From Lumbricus rubellus (lineage: Eukaryota; Annelida; Clitellata; Crassiclitellata; Lumbricidae): a DNA stretch of 64,000 nucleotides. Under the pieces are notes generated by a model. The model ran no database searches and had not been told where the DNA came from. It saw nothing but the letters and a program-made list of their open reading frames with translations. The position numbers and the translations under genes were made by a program. This document shows, one piece after another, positions 23,587 to 33,341 of the stretch (its first letter is position 1; every line of letters begins with the position of its first letter). The DNA is taken from assembly GCA_945859605.1 (NCBI GenBank), contig OX243812.1, positions 52,760,516 through 52,824,515 on the forward strand. Reading direction: 5' to 3'.

Positions 23587-24495
23587 ATGGAGAAACTTAC
23601 GGAGAAAAAGCAAGCAAATATTAAGAAAATGTCTACTGATAGACTGATAAAACTGCTAATTGAAGCAGATCTAGACGCAGAAGAAGTCGAACAGATGTCT
23701 AGGGAAGAATTGATGAGAAATTTAGCCGAGGTTTGGGCTAAGAAAGAAGAAGAAGAAGGTGCTGTCGGAGGCGTTGCGGAGAAGCCAGTGGAGAAGCCTG
23801 AGGCACCGATGTCTATAGAGGCGTTGCTACAATTCATGATGATGAGTAGACAAGAAGAGAAGCAGAAAGAAGAGCAGCGCAGACAAGAGGAGAAAGAACG
23901 TAAGCAAGAAGAGAAAGAACGTAAGCAAGAAGAGAAAGAACTGCGACAACAAGAGATAGAAAAAGCAGAAAGGATGAGACAGCAAGAGATAGATATGCAG
24001 AAGCAGCAGTTCCAGCTTCAGTTAGAACAAATGAAATTAGATCGTGACGAAGCAGAACGACGAAGGATGGAGTTAATGATAGAATACGAAAAAGCAAGAA
24101 AAAGCGATGAAGAAATACGAAAACAGCAGATCGAAGACAAAAAGGCTCGTGAGGAAGAAAAGGAAAAGATGCGTTTACAAGAACTGGAGAGAGCAGAAGA
24201 AATTCGTCAGGAAGAATTTCAAGCTGGAAAAGACAATTTGGAAAAAGCAGAAAGAGAAAGAGAAGAGCAGATGCAGTTAGAACAAAAGAAACTTGCTATC
24301 AAGGAGGCTCAACTTAAAGAAATGGCCATTGAAAAAGAAGAACGCAGAAAGCAGTTAGAACTGTTGCAGCAGAAGATAGAACAAGAAGAACTGCGGAGAA
24401 TCGAAGATCAAGATCAACTGAAGAAGAGATGGCTGCATGTGAACGAAATGATAGTGAAGATTCCGGAAGCGACGCTGAACTGGAGACAAGTATGA
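23587..24495 (+). CDS. Gag-like coiled-coil protein of the LTR element
   Basis: A 302-residue frame starting at the first ATG after the leader. It is very rich in Glu, Lys, Gln and Arg, with heptad-like EEKERKQEEKE repeats over residues about 90-280, so a long coiled coil or single alpha helix is predicted. A CCHC zinc knuckle or capsid motif is not visible. Its place between the 5' LTR and pol makes a gag role likely. Near its 3' end, a second frame (about 24423-24594) stays open and carries sequence resembling the region just before integrase in related elements, so gag and pol are out of frame with each other here. Confidence 0.75.
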   Translation: MEKLTEKKQANIKKMSTDRLIKLLIEADLDAEEVEQMSREELMRNLAEVWAKKEEEEGAVGGVAEKPVEKPEAPMSIEALLQFMMMSRQEEKQKEEQRRQEEKERKQEEKERKQEEKELRQQEIEKAERMRQQEIDMQKQQFQLQLEQMKLDRDEAERRRMELMIEYEKARKSDEEIRKQQIEDKKAREEEKEKMRLQELERAEEIRQEEFQAGKDNLEKAEREREEQMQLEQKKLAIKEAQLKEMAIEKEERRKQLELLQQKIEQEELRRIEDQDQLKKRWLHVNEMIVKIPEATLNWRQV

Positions 24496-24589
24496 GGGAC
24501 TTGTTCACAGAGAATTCGAACGATGAAAGACAGCTGGAAGATGCGAAGAAATTCGAGCAGCAGCAGAGAAATGACGAGTCACTGAAATC

Positions 24590-27238
24590 GTGGTGAATGG
24601 ATTGCTGTATAAGAAGCATCAAATGCTGGATCAGCTTGTGTATCAGTTGGTGTTACCGAAAGAGAGAAGAATTCAAGTAATGGAATTAGCTCACGAGTCA
24701 GTATTTGGCGGACACTTGGGAGAAGAGAAGACACGAGAGAGAATCAAGTTGTCCTTTGTCTGGCCAAAGATGCGTCGAGACGTGGTGAAATTTTGTAAGT
24801 CCTGTGAGAAGTGTCAGCTGAAGGCACGAAGTTTGGTGATGGATCGAGTGCCGATTACACCAATTCCAAGGGAAGATGTGCCATTCCGACGGATGACTAT
24901 GGACGTGGTAGGCCCAATAGAACCGAAGTCAGCAGCTGGGCATAAGTATTGCTTGTGCATAGTGGATTCATGTACAAGATGGCCGACAATCTTTTTGCTG
25001 AAGTCATTGACTGCTAAGGCTGTGTGCGAAGCTTTGATGAAGCTATTCATTGACGTGGGGGTGCCGTCTGTGATCACCAGCGACAGAGGCACAAATTTTA
25101 CAGCCAGTCTCACAAGAGAATTTTTGAAATTGATGGGATGCTGTCCACGATTCGATTCACCAGGGCATCCTGAGGCAGCTGGATTAGTTGAGAGATGGAA
25201 TCAGACGTTCAAGAAGATGGTGCATCATGTCATTGTGGAAAATCCAAGACAGTGGCATAAAATCATTCCGTTTACCGTATGGGCATTGAGAGAAGTTCCT
25301 AACGCAACGACAGGAGTGGCACCATATCTGCTGGTGTATGGAAAAATGCCAAGAGGACCATTAACTATCTTAAAGGAAAGCTGGACCAAAGAAATAAATC
25401 TACCGCCAAACATTGGAGTACAACCAGCAAAGTACCTGAAGAACTTAAGAGCAGACATGGAGAAAGCTTTGATATTTGCTGAGAATTGTGCAGAGGAAAA
25501 GCAAAAACAATACGCCAGTCAATACAACAAGAGGGCCAAGGATAAAGAATTCGAACCAGGAGAAAACGTCATCGTCCTGTATCCAACGTCAACCAATAAA
25601 TTGATCTCACGATGGCATGGTCCATGTACAGTGCTACAAAGAAGATCCAAGTATTCGTATCTGGTGGACATGAATGAAAACGGCCGACGAATCGTCCATG
25701 CCAACAAAATGAGGAAGTTCATCGCAAGAACATTATCGTGTGGTCTCATCGTGGAAGAGGACGACGAATTCGGATCAGTGGTAGAGCTACCATTGAAAGA
25801 AGACCATGCAGAGACGACACAGAAATCGCTGCAATTGGACTATGAACAGATGGGACATCTTACGAGCGAGCAACAGAAACAGCTACTGGATGTACTGAAC
25901 CGATATGCAGACAGATTTTCGGACAAACCTGGATTATGTACATTGGTAGAACACGAAGTGGTGCTGAGACCAGACTTTCGAGAGAAGGAGTTCACGGCTT
26001 ATCGAATACCGTTGATATACCGCGCAGAAGTGGACAAACAAATACAAGAGATGCTGAAAGCAAACATCATTCAGCCGTCGTCGAGCAGAATGGCAAGTCC
26101 GCTGGTCATCGTCAAGAAGAAGGACGGATCCTTGAGACTCGCGTGCGACTACAGGTACGTGAATTCATATACTGAAAATTGTCGATACCCCATGCCGATC
26201 GTCAACGATGTGCTGAGCAAAGTCGGGAAATCCAAGTTTATTTCCGTCTTGGACTGTCGCAGTGCTTACTGGACTTGTCCGGTGAAGAAATCCGACCAAT
26301 GGAAAACCGCATTCGTTACCCATAGTGGACTGTACGAATTTACACGTGTCCCTTTTGGAATGATTAACTCTGGACGGACTTTTGTAAAAGCCATAAACAT
26401 GATTTTGCAACCGATTGATGCATTTACTGAACCCTATGTTGATGACATTGCAGTCCATTCTGATGATTGGAACATTCATTTGAAACATTTAGAATTGTTT
26501 TTGAAACAAATAAGACTGCATAATGTAACTTTGAACTTGAAGAAATGTGTGTTTGGTAAGAGTGAGGTGAAATTCATCGGTCACCTCATTGGTTCAGGGA
26601 AGAAGATGATGAATCCAGATAGGATTGACAGTTTGATTAATTTAAAAAACCCTGAAACGAAGAAGCAAGTGAAGCAAATGTTAGGATTCTTTGGTTTCTA
26701 CAGACAATTTATTTGTAATTTTGCTGAGATTGCTAAACCATTGACAGATTTAACTAGCAAGCAGACACCTGAGAACATTGTTTGGACTGAGGACCACCAG
26801 AAATCTTTTGATTCTCTTAAAGAAATTGTTTTATCGAATGTTATTCTGTACATGTTCGAGGTTGGCAAACCATTTAATTTGTACTGTGATAGCAGTGATT
26901 TTGCTGTGGGGGCTGTGCTGTCACAAGTGGACGATGAGGGGATAGAACGTCCCGTTTCATTTATCAGCCAGAAGCTGACAGATACCCAGAGGAGATGGGC
27001 GACGATTGAGAAGGAAGCCTATGCAATCATATGGGCTTTAAACAAATTGAAAGAAATCATTATTGGTTCCAAGATTAATGTGTTCACTGATCATAATCCT
27101 TTAGTTTATTTGACTGAGTCAATGTCGAAGTCTGCTAAGTTAGTCAGATGGTCTTTATCATTGCAAAATTTTGACATTCTGTTGAACTATAAGAAAGGAA
27201 AGTTGAATGTAGTAGCAGACTGCTTATCGAGATTGTAG
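24590..27238 (+). CDS. pol: Pol: integrase, reverse transcriptase, RNase H (in that order)
   Basis: An 882-residue frame, numbered from its first open GTG (the true junction with gag is uncertain). Integrase comes first: zinc-binding H35, H42, C69, C72; catalytic D105, D165 and E201, giving the D,D(35)E spacing; and a GPY/F-type module (RWHGPCTVL, about 341-361). Reverse transcriptase follows: LDCRSAYW with D555 and the YVDD box at 616-619. RNase H is last: D767, E809, D834 and the terminal ADCLSRL. Integrase ahead of reverse transcriptase is the Ty1/copia order, but the sequences are Ty3/gypsy, as in Gmr1-like elements. No aspartic protease motif is seen upstream. Confidence 0.95.
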   Translation: MVNGLLYKKHQMLDQLVYQLVLPKERRIQVMELAHESVFGGHLGEEKTRERIKLSFVWPKMRRDVVKFCKSCEKCQLKARSLVMDRVPITPIPREDVPFRRMTMDVVGPIEPKSAAGHKYCLCIVDSCTRWPTIFLLKSLTAKAVCEALMKLFIDVGVPSVITSDRGTNFTASLTREFLKLMGCCPRFDSPGHPEAAGLVERWNQTFKKMVHHVIVENPRQWHKIIPFTVWALREVPNATTGVAPYLLVYGKMPRGPLTILKESWTKEINLPPNIGVQPAKYLKNLRADMEKALIFAENCAEEKQKQYASQYNKRAKDKEFEPGENVIVLYPTSTNKLISRWHGPCTVLQRRSKYSYLVDMNENGRRIVHANKMRKFIARTLSCGLIVEEDDEFGSVVELPLKEDHAETTQKSLQLDYEQMGHLTSEQQKQLLDVLNRYADRFSDKPGLCTLVEHEVVLRPDFREKEFTAYRIPLIYRAEVDKQIQEMLKANIIQPSSSRMASPLVIVKKKDGSLRLACDYRYVNSYTENCRYPMPIVNDVLSKVGKSKFISVLDCRSAYWTCPVKKSDQWKTAFVTHSGLYEFTRVPFGMINSGRTFVKAINMILQPIDAFTEPYVDDIAVHSDDWNIHLKHLELFLKQIRLHNVTLNLKKCVFGKSEVKFIGHLIGSGKKMMNPDRIDSLINLKNPETKKQVKQMLGFFGFYRQFICNFAEIAKPLTDLTSKQTPENIVWTEDHQKSFDSLKEIVLSNVILYMFEVGKPFNLYCDSSDFAVGAVLSQVDDEGIERPVSFISQKLTDTQRRWATIEKEAYAIIWALNKLKEIIIGSKINVFTDHNPLVYLTESMSKSAKLVRWSLSLQNFDILLNYKKGKLNVVADCLSRL

Positions 27239-27355
27239 TATAAGGTATTTTGTGATTGCATTTAGTATAAGAATTGTTTGTATTTAGTTTAAGCATTATA
27301 CGTTCGCTAATTTTTAAGATTAATTAGCTCTCTTCAAAAGAAAGGAAGGAGGTAA

Positions 27356-27875
27356 TGTCAGCTAATTTAATCAGTGCACGCCGATTGTCGTACAGCGACG
27401 TAAGTAGGCCAGGTGCAAATTGCCGCACGGCGTCTGCACAGGTGATTGTCTGGACAGCACGTGACGTCTAGACGAGCGTACGTTAATTGTACAAGAAGGG
27501 AGTGGAAGTGAAGAAGGAGAGTTGCGTGTTGAGAGCCGTTGAGATAGGCTGTAAGAGTTGTTGTTGAGTCGCGATAGAGTAGACTGATGAAGATAGTAGT
27601 CGTGTAGTTGTTATGATAACGCAAGTGTAGTCATTGTTGTGTTGTTGCTGATCGTTTTACTTTATATCGGATTTTGGAGTATAATAAGAAGAGTTAAACA
27701 CGTCGTCGTTGTTGGTTAACAAAACAGTGAAAGACTGTAGATTCTTTAACCTAGCCATTTAGCTAATGAAACAGTTATCTAGGGATAGGCCTACGCTACC
27801 ACGAACTTATACGAAGAAGCTTCCGAAGAGACTGAAGGTCACACGTAGAGAAGAAGAGGGAAAAGACTTGTGACA
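27356..27875 (+). repeat. 3' long terminal repeat
   Basis: 520 bp, apparently identical to the 5' LTR, ending TTGTGACA before the duplication ATGAT at 27876-27880. Confidence 0.95.
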
Positions 27876-27918
27876 ATGATGATGATGATGATGACGACGA
27901 CGACGACGATGGTGGTGG

Positions 27919-27972
<54 letters not shown>

Positions 27973-28137
27973 CGATGGTGATGACGACGACGATGATTAT
28001 GGTGGTGGTGATAACGATGAATGATGATAATAATGATGGTGATGATGATGACGATGACGATGATGATGATGATGAATGATGAATGATGATGATGACTATG
28101 ACAACGACGACAACGACAACGACAACGACGCCATATA
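27876..28137. repeat. (GAT)/(GAC)n cryptic triplet array
   Basis: Continuation of the GAT tract at 22690, with GAC, GGT and GAAT interruptions. His-rich and Met-rich frames across it are repeat artefacts. Confidence 0.92.
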
Positions 28138-28420
28138 AAAATCAACGTTACTTATTCCTAATTATTATTAGCTGGCATTATCATGCAACCATGGCGAGTT
28201 TGCGATCAATTCTATATCAATTACAGATGGAAATATGAGAACTGTTTTGTTTCATCATGTCTGTGGTCTGTTAAGTACAGCTCTCTCTCTCTCATAATAA
28301 TATCGCTCAATAAGGAAGCGGTTTTGCCTATATTTTATCGAACCACTATAGCATAAACATGTAAATCTATAAGACCTTGACCCACACATGCACATGCACA
28401 CACACATACACACATGCACA

Positions 28421-28451
<31 letters not shown>

Positions 28452-28790
28452 GCACATGCATGTATAGCTGCGGAAGAACTTCGTTAAACGTTCTTCTTCT
28501 CCTCATTCTGTCTTTTCCCCGCCTCTCTTATTGTTCAGTTAGGCTAAACGCTTCCCTCACCTACTCGTTCACCCCTTCCTTCTTCTGCCTTATGTAATTC
28601 TCTTTCTAAATCTCGATCCTTTGTCTATCTATATCTTATTTTCCATTGCATCTTATTCCTATTCCTTCTCCACCTCTATTAAACCACCTGGAGTTTGATT
28701 TTTTTTCATAGCAGTTTTTTTATTTCTTCCTATCATCTCTTTTCTCTCCTTCTGTTCTCTACTCACTTGACATCTAACCTCACCTAAAAT
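28138..28790. other. Intron sequence with (CA)n
   Basis: (CA)n with CATGCA interruptions at 28383-28458, then a CT-rich stretch to about 28760. No exon is recognised. Confidence 0.5.
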
Positions 28791-28799
28791 ATGATCCAT

Positions 28800-29080
28800 A
28801 CAAATGATACAAATATAGATCTGTACTGTAGCCGAACACAGTCTGTTCTCAGTCCCATTTTCTCGTATACCTCCACTATGATGCAGAACTGTGCCCATGC
28901 ATACTCGATGGTATACAGAAACCTCGACTTGGAATGACCTTCCCTTGACGCCCCGCTCCTTTCTATAATTCACTATCCTCTCTCATCTTAAGACAGTTTT
29001 TATTTATCCACGCTGAGGTTGGAGCGCCTCTGAGTAGTCCCTGTAGAGGTGCTATACAAATCCATTTAATGAATGAATGA
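28800..29080 (+). mobile_element. L2-like LINE 3' end, decayed
   Basis: Reading with internal stops, TSTWNDLPLTPRSF (about 28915-28960) and HLKTVFIYPR match the C-terminus of L2/CR1-type reverse transcriptase ORFs. The tail GGAGCGCCTCTGAGTAG and GAGGTGCTATACAAATCC follow, then a short GAAT run. It abuts the TSP1 exon, which begins 28 bp further on. Confidence 0.65.
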
Positions 29081-29107
29081 ACTAAAAACATTTTGTTTGA
29101 CACTAAC

Positions 29108-29287
29108 CGACACAAATGATTTCACACGCTTTAGTTTCTCTCATGTTGCCCGAACAGAAGTTGCCGTTAGCCGACGGTGGAGGGTTGTCGCAGGTTCGAA
29201 ACCTTGTCTGCACGGCGCTTCCGCAGTAACTCCCAACGCAACTCGTCCAACTCGACCAACTGCCCCAACCACCGTCGGCAGAAACAC
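29108..29287 (-). CDS. THSD1-like membrane protein, exon 3 (TSP1 repeat)
   Basis: A 180-bp exon on the minus strand, bounded by acceptor TTCTTTTTCACAG|GTGTTTC and donor GTGTCG|GTTAGTG. It is phase 1 at both ends, typical of shuffled extracellular modules. It encodes residues 357-415: the tryptophan ladder WGSWSSW (W363, W366, W369, a C-mannosylation motif), six cysteines (372, 377, 388, 400, 410, 414) and the Arg-rich strand QTRFRTC. That is one complete thrombospondin type 1 repeat. The split codons join exactly: exon 2 ends with one base (G) and this exon starts with GT, giving Gly356; it ends with G and exon 4 starts with GA, giving Gly416. The exon has no start codon in this frame, so a plain ORF search misses it. 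Confidence 0.92.
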
Positions 29288-29339
29288 CTGTGAAAAAGAA
29301 TCAGACGAATTTAACCTATGCGCAAGAATGTAAGATTCA

Positions 29340-29610
29340 TTTCGATCAATCAATCAATAATTCAGTCAGTCAGTCAGCCAGTCAGTCGATCAATCAATCA
29401 ATCAGTCAGTCAGTCAGTTGATCAATAAATCAGTCAATCAATCAATCAATCAATGCGCAAGCATGTAGGCTATATAAAGATTCATTTCCATCAATCATTC
29501 AGTCAGTCAGTCATCAATCAATAAATCAGTCAGTCAATCAATCAGTCAGTCAGTCAATCAATCAATGCGCAAACATGTAGGCTATATCGAGACTCATTTC
29601 AATCAATAAA
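29340..29610. repeat. (CAAT)/(CAGT)n arrays with three diverged flank copies
   Basis: TCAATCAATC and CAGTCAGTCA blocks alternate. The linker ATGCGCAAGCATGTAGGCTA with ATTCATTTC recurs at about 29318, 29452 and 29564, showing a larger duplicated unit of roughly 110-135 bp. Confidence 0.85.
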
Positions 29611-30363
29611 TCAAAATTTATACGACGACTCTTTCAAATTGCTACTCAGAGGCGCTACCGACCGAGCCCAAACTGGAAAAGTAGTCCTAAGCATTTGCAG
29701 CTGAGAGAAGGGAGGACTGGTGGCGATTTGCCGGCGGCAGTTAGGCTATGTGTATTTCCATGTTGAACTATATCATAAATGAGCTGCTTACATATAATAA
29801 ACTTATTACAGATTTTGATGAAGCAAGAGCGCTTAGACACTAAGTCTGTATAAATGGTTCACGAATAATCAAATGCAACGGAAAGACGTATACATGCGTG
29901 TACATGTAGGTGCAGCGGGAGTCTTTCCAAGAGAATAAAATGGTCACTGTATAATAGGTTATACTTGTACGTAGAATGGTAGAGAAAGGAAGACAGAGTC
30001 CCTTGATCTCGGCGTTTGTCATTGCGGTGCCAACCAATGAAGCCCGCATGCATACATGGAAAGATGATCTTGAACTTTATTCTCATCGGCAGCATGCAGG
30101 AGCCAGTGAGAAGTGTTTCCCTCAGATTATTAATCGACATCTGAGAACCTGAACAGATTGGTCGGTCCATGTAAGTCGGGGAGTACATACTTATACTATA
30201 CTTATAGTTGAGGACGCAACGAGTCCGACATCTTTGAGTGCACATAATCTTCAAGAGACACAAACGATATCCGCAATAAACCATCTTCCCGTTTTACTCA
30301 ACCGTAATAACTTCGACTATTTTTATGTGTGTGTATGTCCGTGTGTCTATGGGTCTGTCTGCC

Positions 30364-30396
<33 letters not shown>

Positions 30397-30842
30397 GCCT
30401 GTCTGTCTCTAGTTCGCTCTCTCTTTCTGGTCTCCCGGCAGCCAGATTCTGTCCTGGAAATCATTGTACCTCTGAAGAGCCATTCTCTTTGCATGTCTCT
30501 GTGTGTCCCTGTCCGTCTGTTTCTGTCTCTGTCTCTGTCTGTCTATGTCTGTCTGCCTGCCTCTCTCTGTCTCTCTGTCTGTCTCTCTCCTCCTTTCACG
30601 CTGTCTCTCTCTCGCTCGCTTTCGCCGTCTCGTGCACTATCATCACCGCTCGTGAATATTTGGGTGCATGCACTTTTACCTTTCATCTCAGCGCTCCACA
30701 GTCTATTTGGCTTAGAGTCTTCTGGACGTGATAATTCTGTTTTCCTATAGCTCTATACCTGATGATCTCGGCTTAAGTGAACTCAGCTTAATGAAATTTC
30801 TGGGTTTATAAAAGCAAGGGTGCAGAACTGTAGATGGTAGAT
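29611..30842. other. Intron sequence with (GTCT)n
   Basis: A retroposon tail fragment (GCTACTCAGAGGCGCTACC, minus strand) lies at about 29641. (GTCT)n and GTCTCT-type repeats fill 30354-30615. No exon is seen. Confidence 0.5.
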
Positions 30843-31052
30843 CACACGAATGTCCAAATATTGAACACGGAGTCGTTAGACGTTCACACGAATGTCCAAA
30901 TATTGAACACGGAGTCGTTAGACGTTCACACGAATGTCCAAATATTGAACACGGAGTCGTTAGACGTTCACACGAATGTTCAAATATTGAACACGGAGTC
31001 GTTAGACGATCACACGAATGTTCAAATATTGAACACGGAGTCGTTAGACGTT
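30843..31052. repeat. 42-bp tandem repeat, five copies
   Basis: Each unit contains CACACGAATGTCCAAATATT, GAACACGGAGTCGTTAGACG and TT. The last two copies share a C-to-T change (TGTTCAAA) and the fourth ends GACGAT. Because 42 is a multiple of three, both strands stay open, as a 14-residue repeat. I see no sign that it is translated. Confidence 0.95.
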
Positions 31053-33051
31053 CAAAGTCGCATCCCCACATTTCCTTCTAACTCGCGCATGATCTGATTC
31101 GTGCATTTGTTATGAGATTAATTCAGCTGGGAAACTAGAAGTGATGAAATTTGGTACCGTTATAAAATATAAGACGAAGTGAACACGGGCGTAACTTTTC
31201 TCCAGATAGTGGTGGTGACTATAGACTATTCCTCTGTATATAGCTCTGCATGCTCACTACTCTTCCCTTCTCTCTTCCATCGACTTCCTTTAGGCTCTAC
31301 CGGATCTATCCCTTTCCAGGGCTGTTTTTAAGGAATTTTTTGAACTGCACAACTCCTTCTTTCCTTTCCCATCATCCATGGCAAATTACCTCCAACCGGA
31401 GGACAATGTCTCCTTTTTTGCTAGTTTTAACTGTGCAGAAGTGGTTCTATACAACTGCACAAATCCATTTAGAACTGCACATTTTGTGTGCAACTGCCCT
31501 TTCCAGAATTCTAATTTACTGTGCTTTAACCGGCACTTCAACTCGCAAAGTAAAACAGTGCATGTTCAAAAACATTTCCAAAGGAATTTGATAATTTGAC
31601 CTTGTATTAAAACTAGAGTTCGTAGTATCACATGATTATCCAGACTATAACAAAATGGATAACTTCACCTAATCTAATTATGAAAACAGACATAAGCCTA
31701 TAGGCCTATAAGTAGGTCTAAGCCCTATATGATTGTCTGAAGCCTGAAGGTTGTGTGAACAGTGAATATTTCATTTTGAGTACTCATGAATTGCCTATTA
31801 TACTCCAGACTGCAGCCAGAAATCTGATGCTTTAATGTTGAAAATATATTTCTTTCCCGGACCGTAAACTGGCGGTGACTCTCACCACCAGTTTAAAAGT
31901 GATGGTGACCGGACCTCACCATCACAATGTATAGAAAGTCACACCTTTTGAAGTGAAGTGAGAAAATATCAGTTAATGTAAGATAAGTTATGGTAACATT
32001 CTATACATGAACTGCATTGGACTAGTACGGTATACGCTTTAATTATTATTAGATCCCCAATAGAAAGGTGAATAAAGTTACGATAGGCAGCCTATATAGT
32101 AAGGTCAGGTTTGAATCGTTAGATCGTGAACGTGGTGAGATGAGACAAGTGCATGGACCAGGTTCAGCAAACACTGCCAATCGGCACTAGCTCTTATTAT
32201 GTACACTACATGTATGTATGTAGGCTATATGTATATAGATACTGGATAGCCTACATGTATATATATATATATATATATATAATTATGTCCATCCCTTTAT
32301 TTGATCCTCAACTTACAATATATGGACAGGCTTCTGTCCATAGAAGATAGAAACTAATCCATAGCAAACTGTGTTCATTTGATCTTTGCAGCTGAATACC
32401 TTCCCATCACCTACACTGTCCTACAGGTATAGATAGATGATCGCATCCACATTTCAACAGCACGTGATAATCGCCTGTTTATAGTACAAGCAACATCAGC
32501 TGACAGCACTTACAGGATGAACCAAGACGAGTATATATATATATATATATTATATATTATATATAATCCTCATTCGCTCTTCCATCTTTAGGCCTACTCT
32601 TTTCCTCCCACCCGGATGCATGCGATCCTTTGGAGATGTGAGAGAAAAGAACTGACAGGTGCTTTAAAATCACGTGACCATTCGATCCGATGGCGTATAT
32701 ATATATACACATATATGTATATATATTATATATATAATGCAAAGCTTCTGTTGCATTAGACGAGCGGTGATCATCGGTGTCGTCTTTCAACGAGCATAGA
32801 TTTATAGAGCGCCAACGCCATCCATCGGGAGAAAGACCCACGTCTCTTTACGTATACACACACGGGATCGATGTTCTACATAGTCGACGGATAAACGATC
32901 TGCATGCCTCGCTTCTGCTAAAAGTTCTGCACGTGTGCTTTTTAGTGCCTGTGTTTCTCTTTCTATGACTCTGTCTCTGCCTTTGTCTGTCTGTCTGTCT
33001 CTCTGTGTCACTCTTTGTCTCTGTCTGTCAGTCTGTCCTTCTCTCTCTCTG

Positions 33052-33109
<58 letters not shown>

Positions 33110-33116
33110 ATTAAAT
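31053..33116. other. Intron sequence, simple repeats only
   Basis: (TA)n at 32259-32282, 32529-32566 and 32696-32736; GTCT/CT-rich sequence 32985-33050; (GT)n 33052-33107. No exon recognised. Confidence 0.5.
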
Positions 33117-33173
33117 AGTCGCGCACAGTGATACACAGCACAAAGTCTGTGCTGTGTATCACTGTGCGCGACA
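33117..33173. repeat. Perfect 25-bp stem hairpin
   Basis: GTCGCGCACAGTGATACACA with GCACA is followed after a 5-base loop (AAGTC) by its exact complement. It lies directly after a (GT)n tract. It could be a hairpin RNA source, a foldback remnant or a replication-slip palindrome. Confidence 0.95.
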
Positions 33174-33341
33174 ATTTGTTACAGGTGACCTATTATGCTG
33201 AGGCCAATACATGCATGTTATACATCTCTGTGCGTTGCATCCAGTATATAATAATGTCTGCGTAGGCTACATGTATATCTGTTTGTGTGTGTCAATGTGC
33301 ACTCCAAAACGAGGTCGAAGATGAAAGCTCAACTACATGTA

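Larger units (their letters stand above)
22733..27875 (+). mobile_element. LTR retrotransposon, Ty3/gypsy, Gmr1-like domain order
   Basis: Two 520-bp LTRs (22733-23252 and 27356-27875) start TGTCAGC, end TTGTGACA, look identical by eye and are flanked by the 5-bp duplication ATGAT. The element is 5143 bp, with a gag-like frame (23587-24495) and a pol frame (24590-27238) in which integrase precedes reverse transcriptase and RNase H. A candidate primer-binding site beginning TGGTGTCG lies just after the left LTR (23256), and a polypurine tract AAAAGAAAGGAAGGAGG precedes the right LTR (27336-27352). Identical LTRs imply a recent insertion. Whether this copy is active is unclear, because no protease is visible. 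Confidence 0.95.

Noticed and set aside
24445..24475. DSG as aspartic protease active site
   Set aside because: The triplet sits in a Glu/Asp/Ser-rich linker without the hydrophobic strand typical of retroelement proteases.
27807..28145. His-rich and Met-rich open frames
   Set aside because: Triplet repeat artefacts of GAT/GAC.
29073..29333. Plus-strand 86-residue frame across the TSP1 exon
   Set aside because: Shadow; the minus strand has the six-cysteine TSP1 pattern and splice sites.
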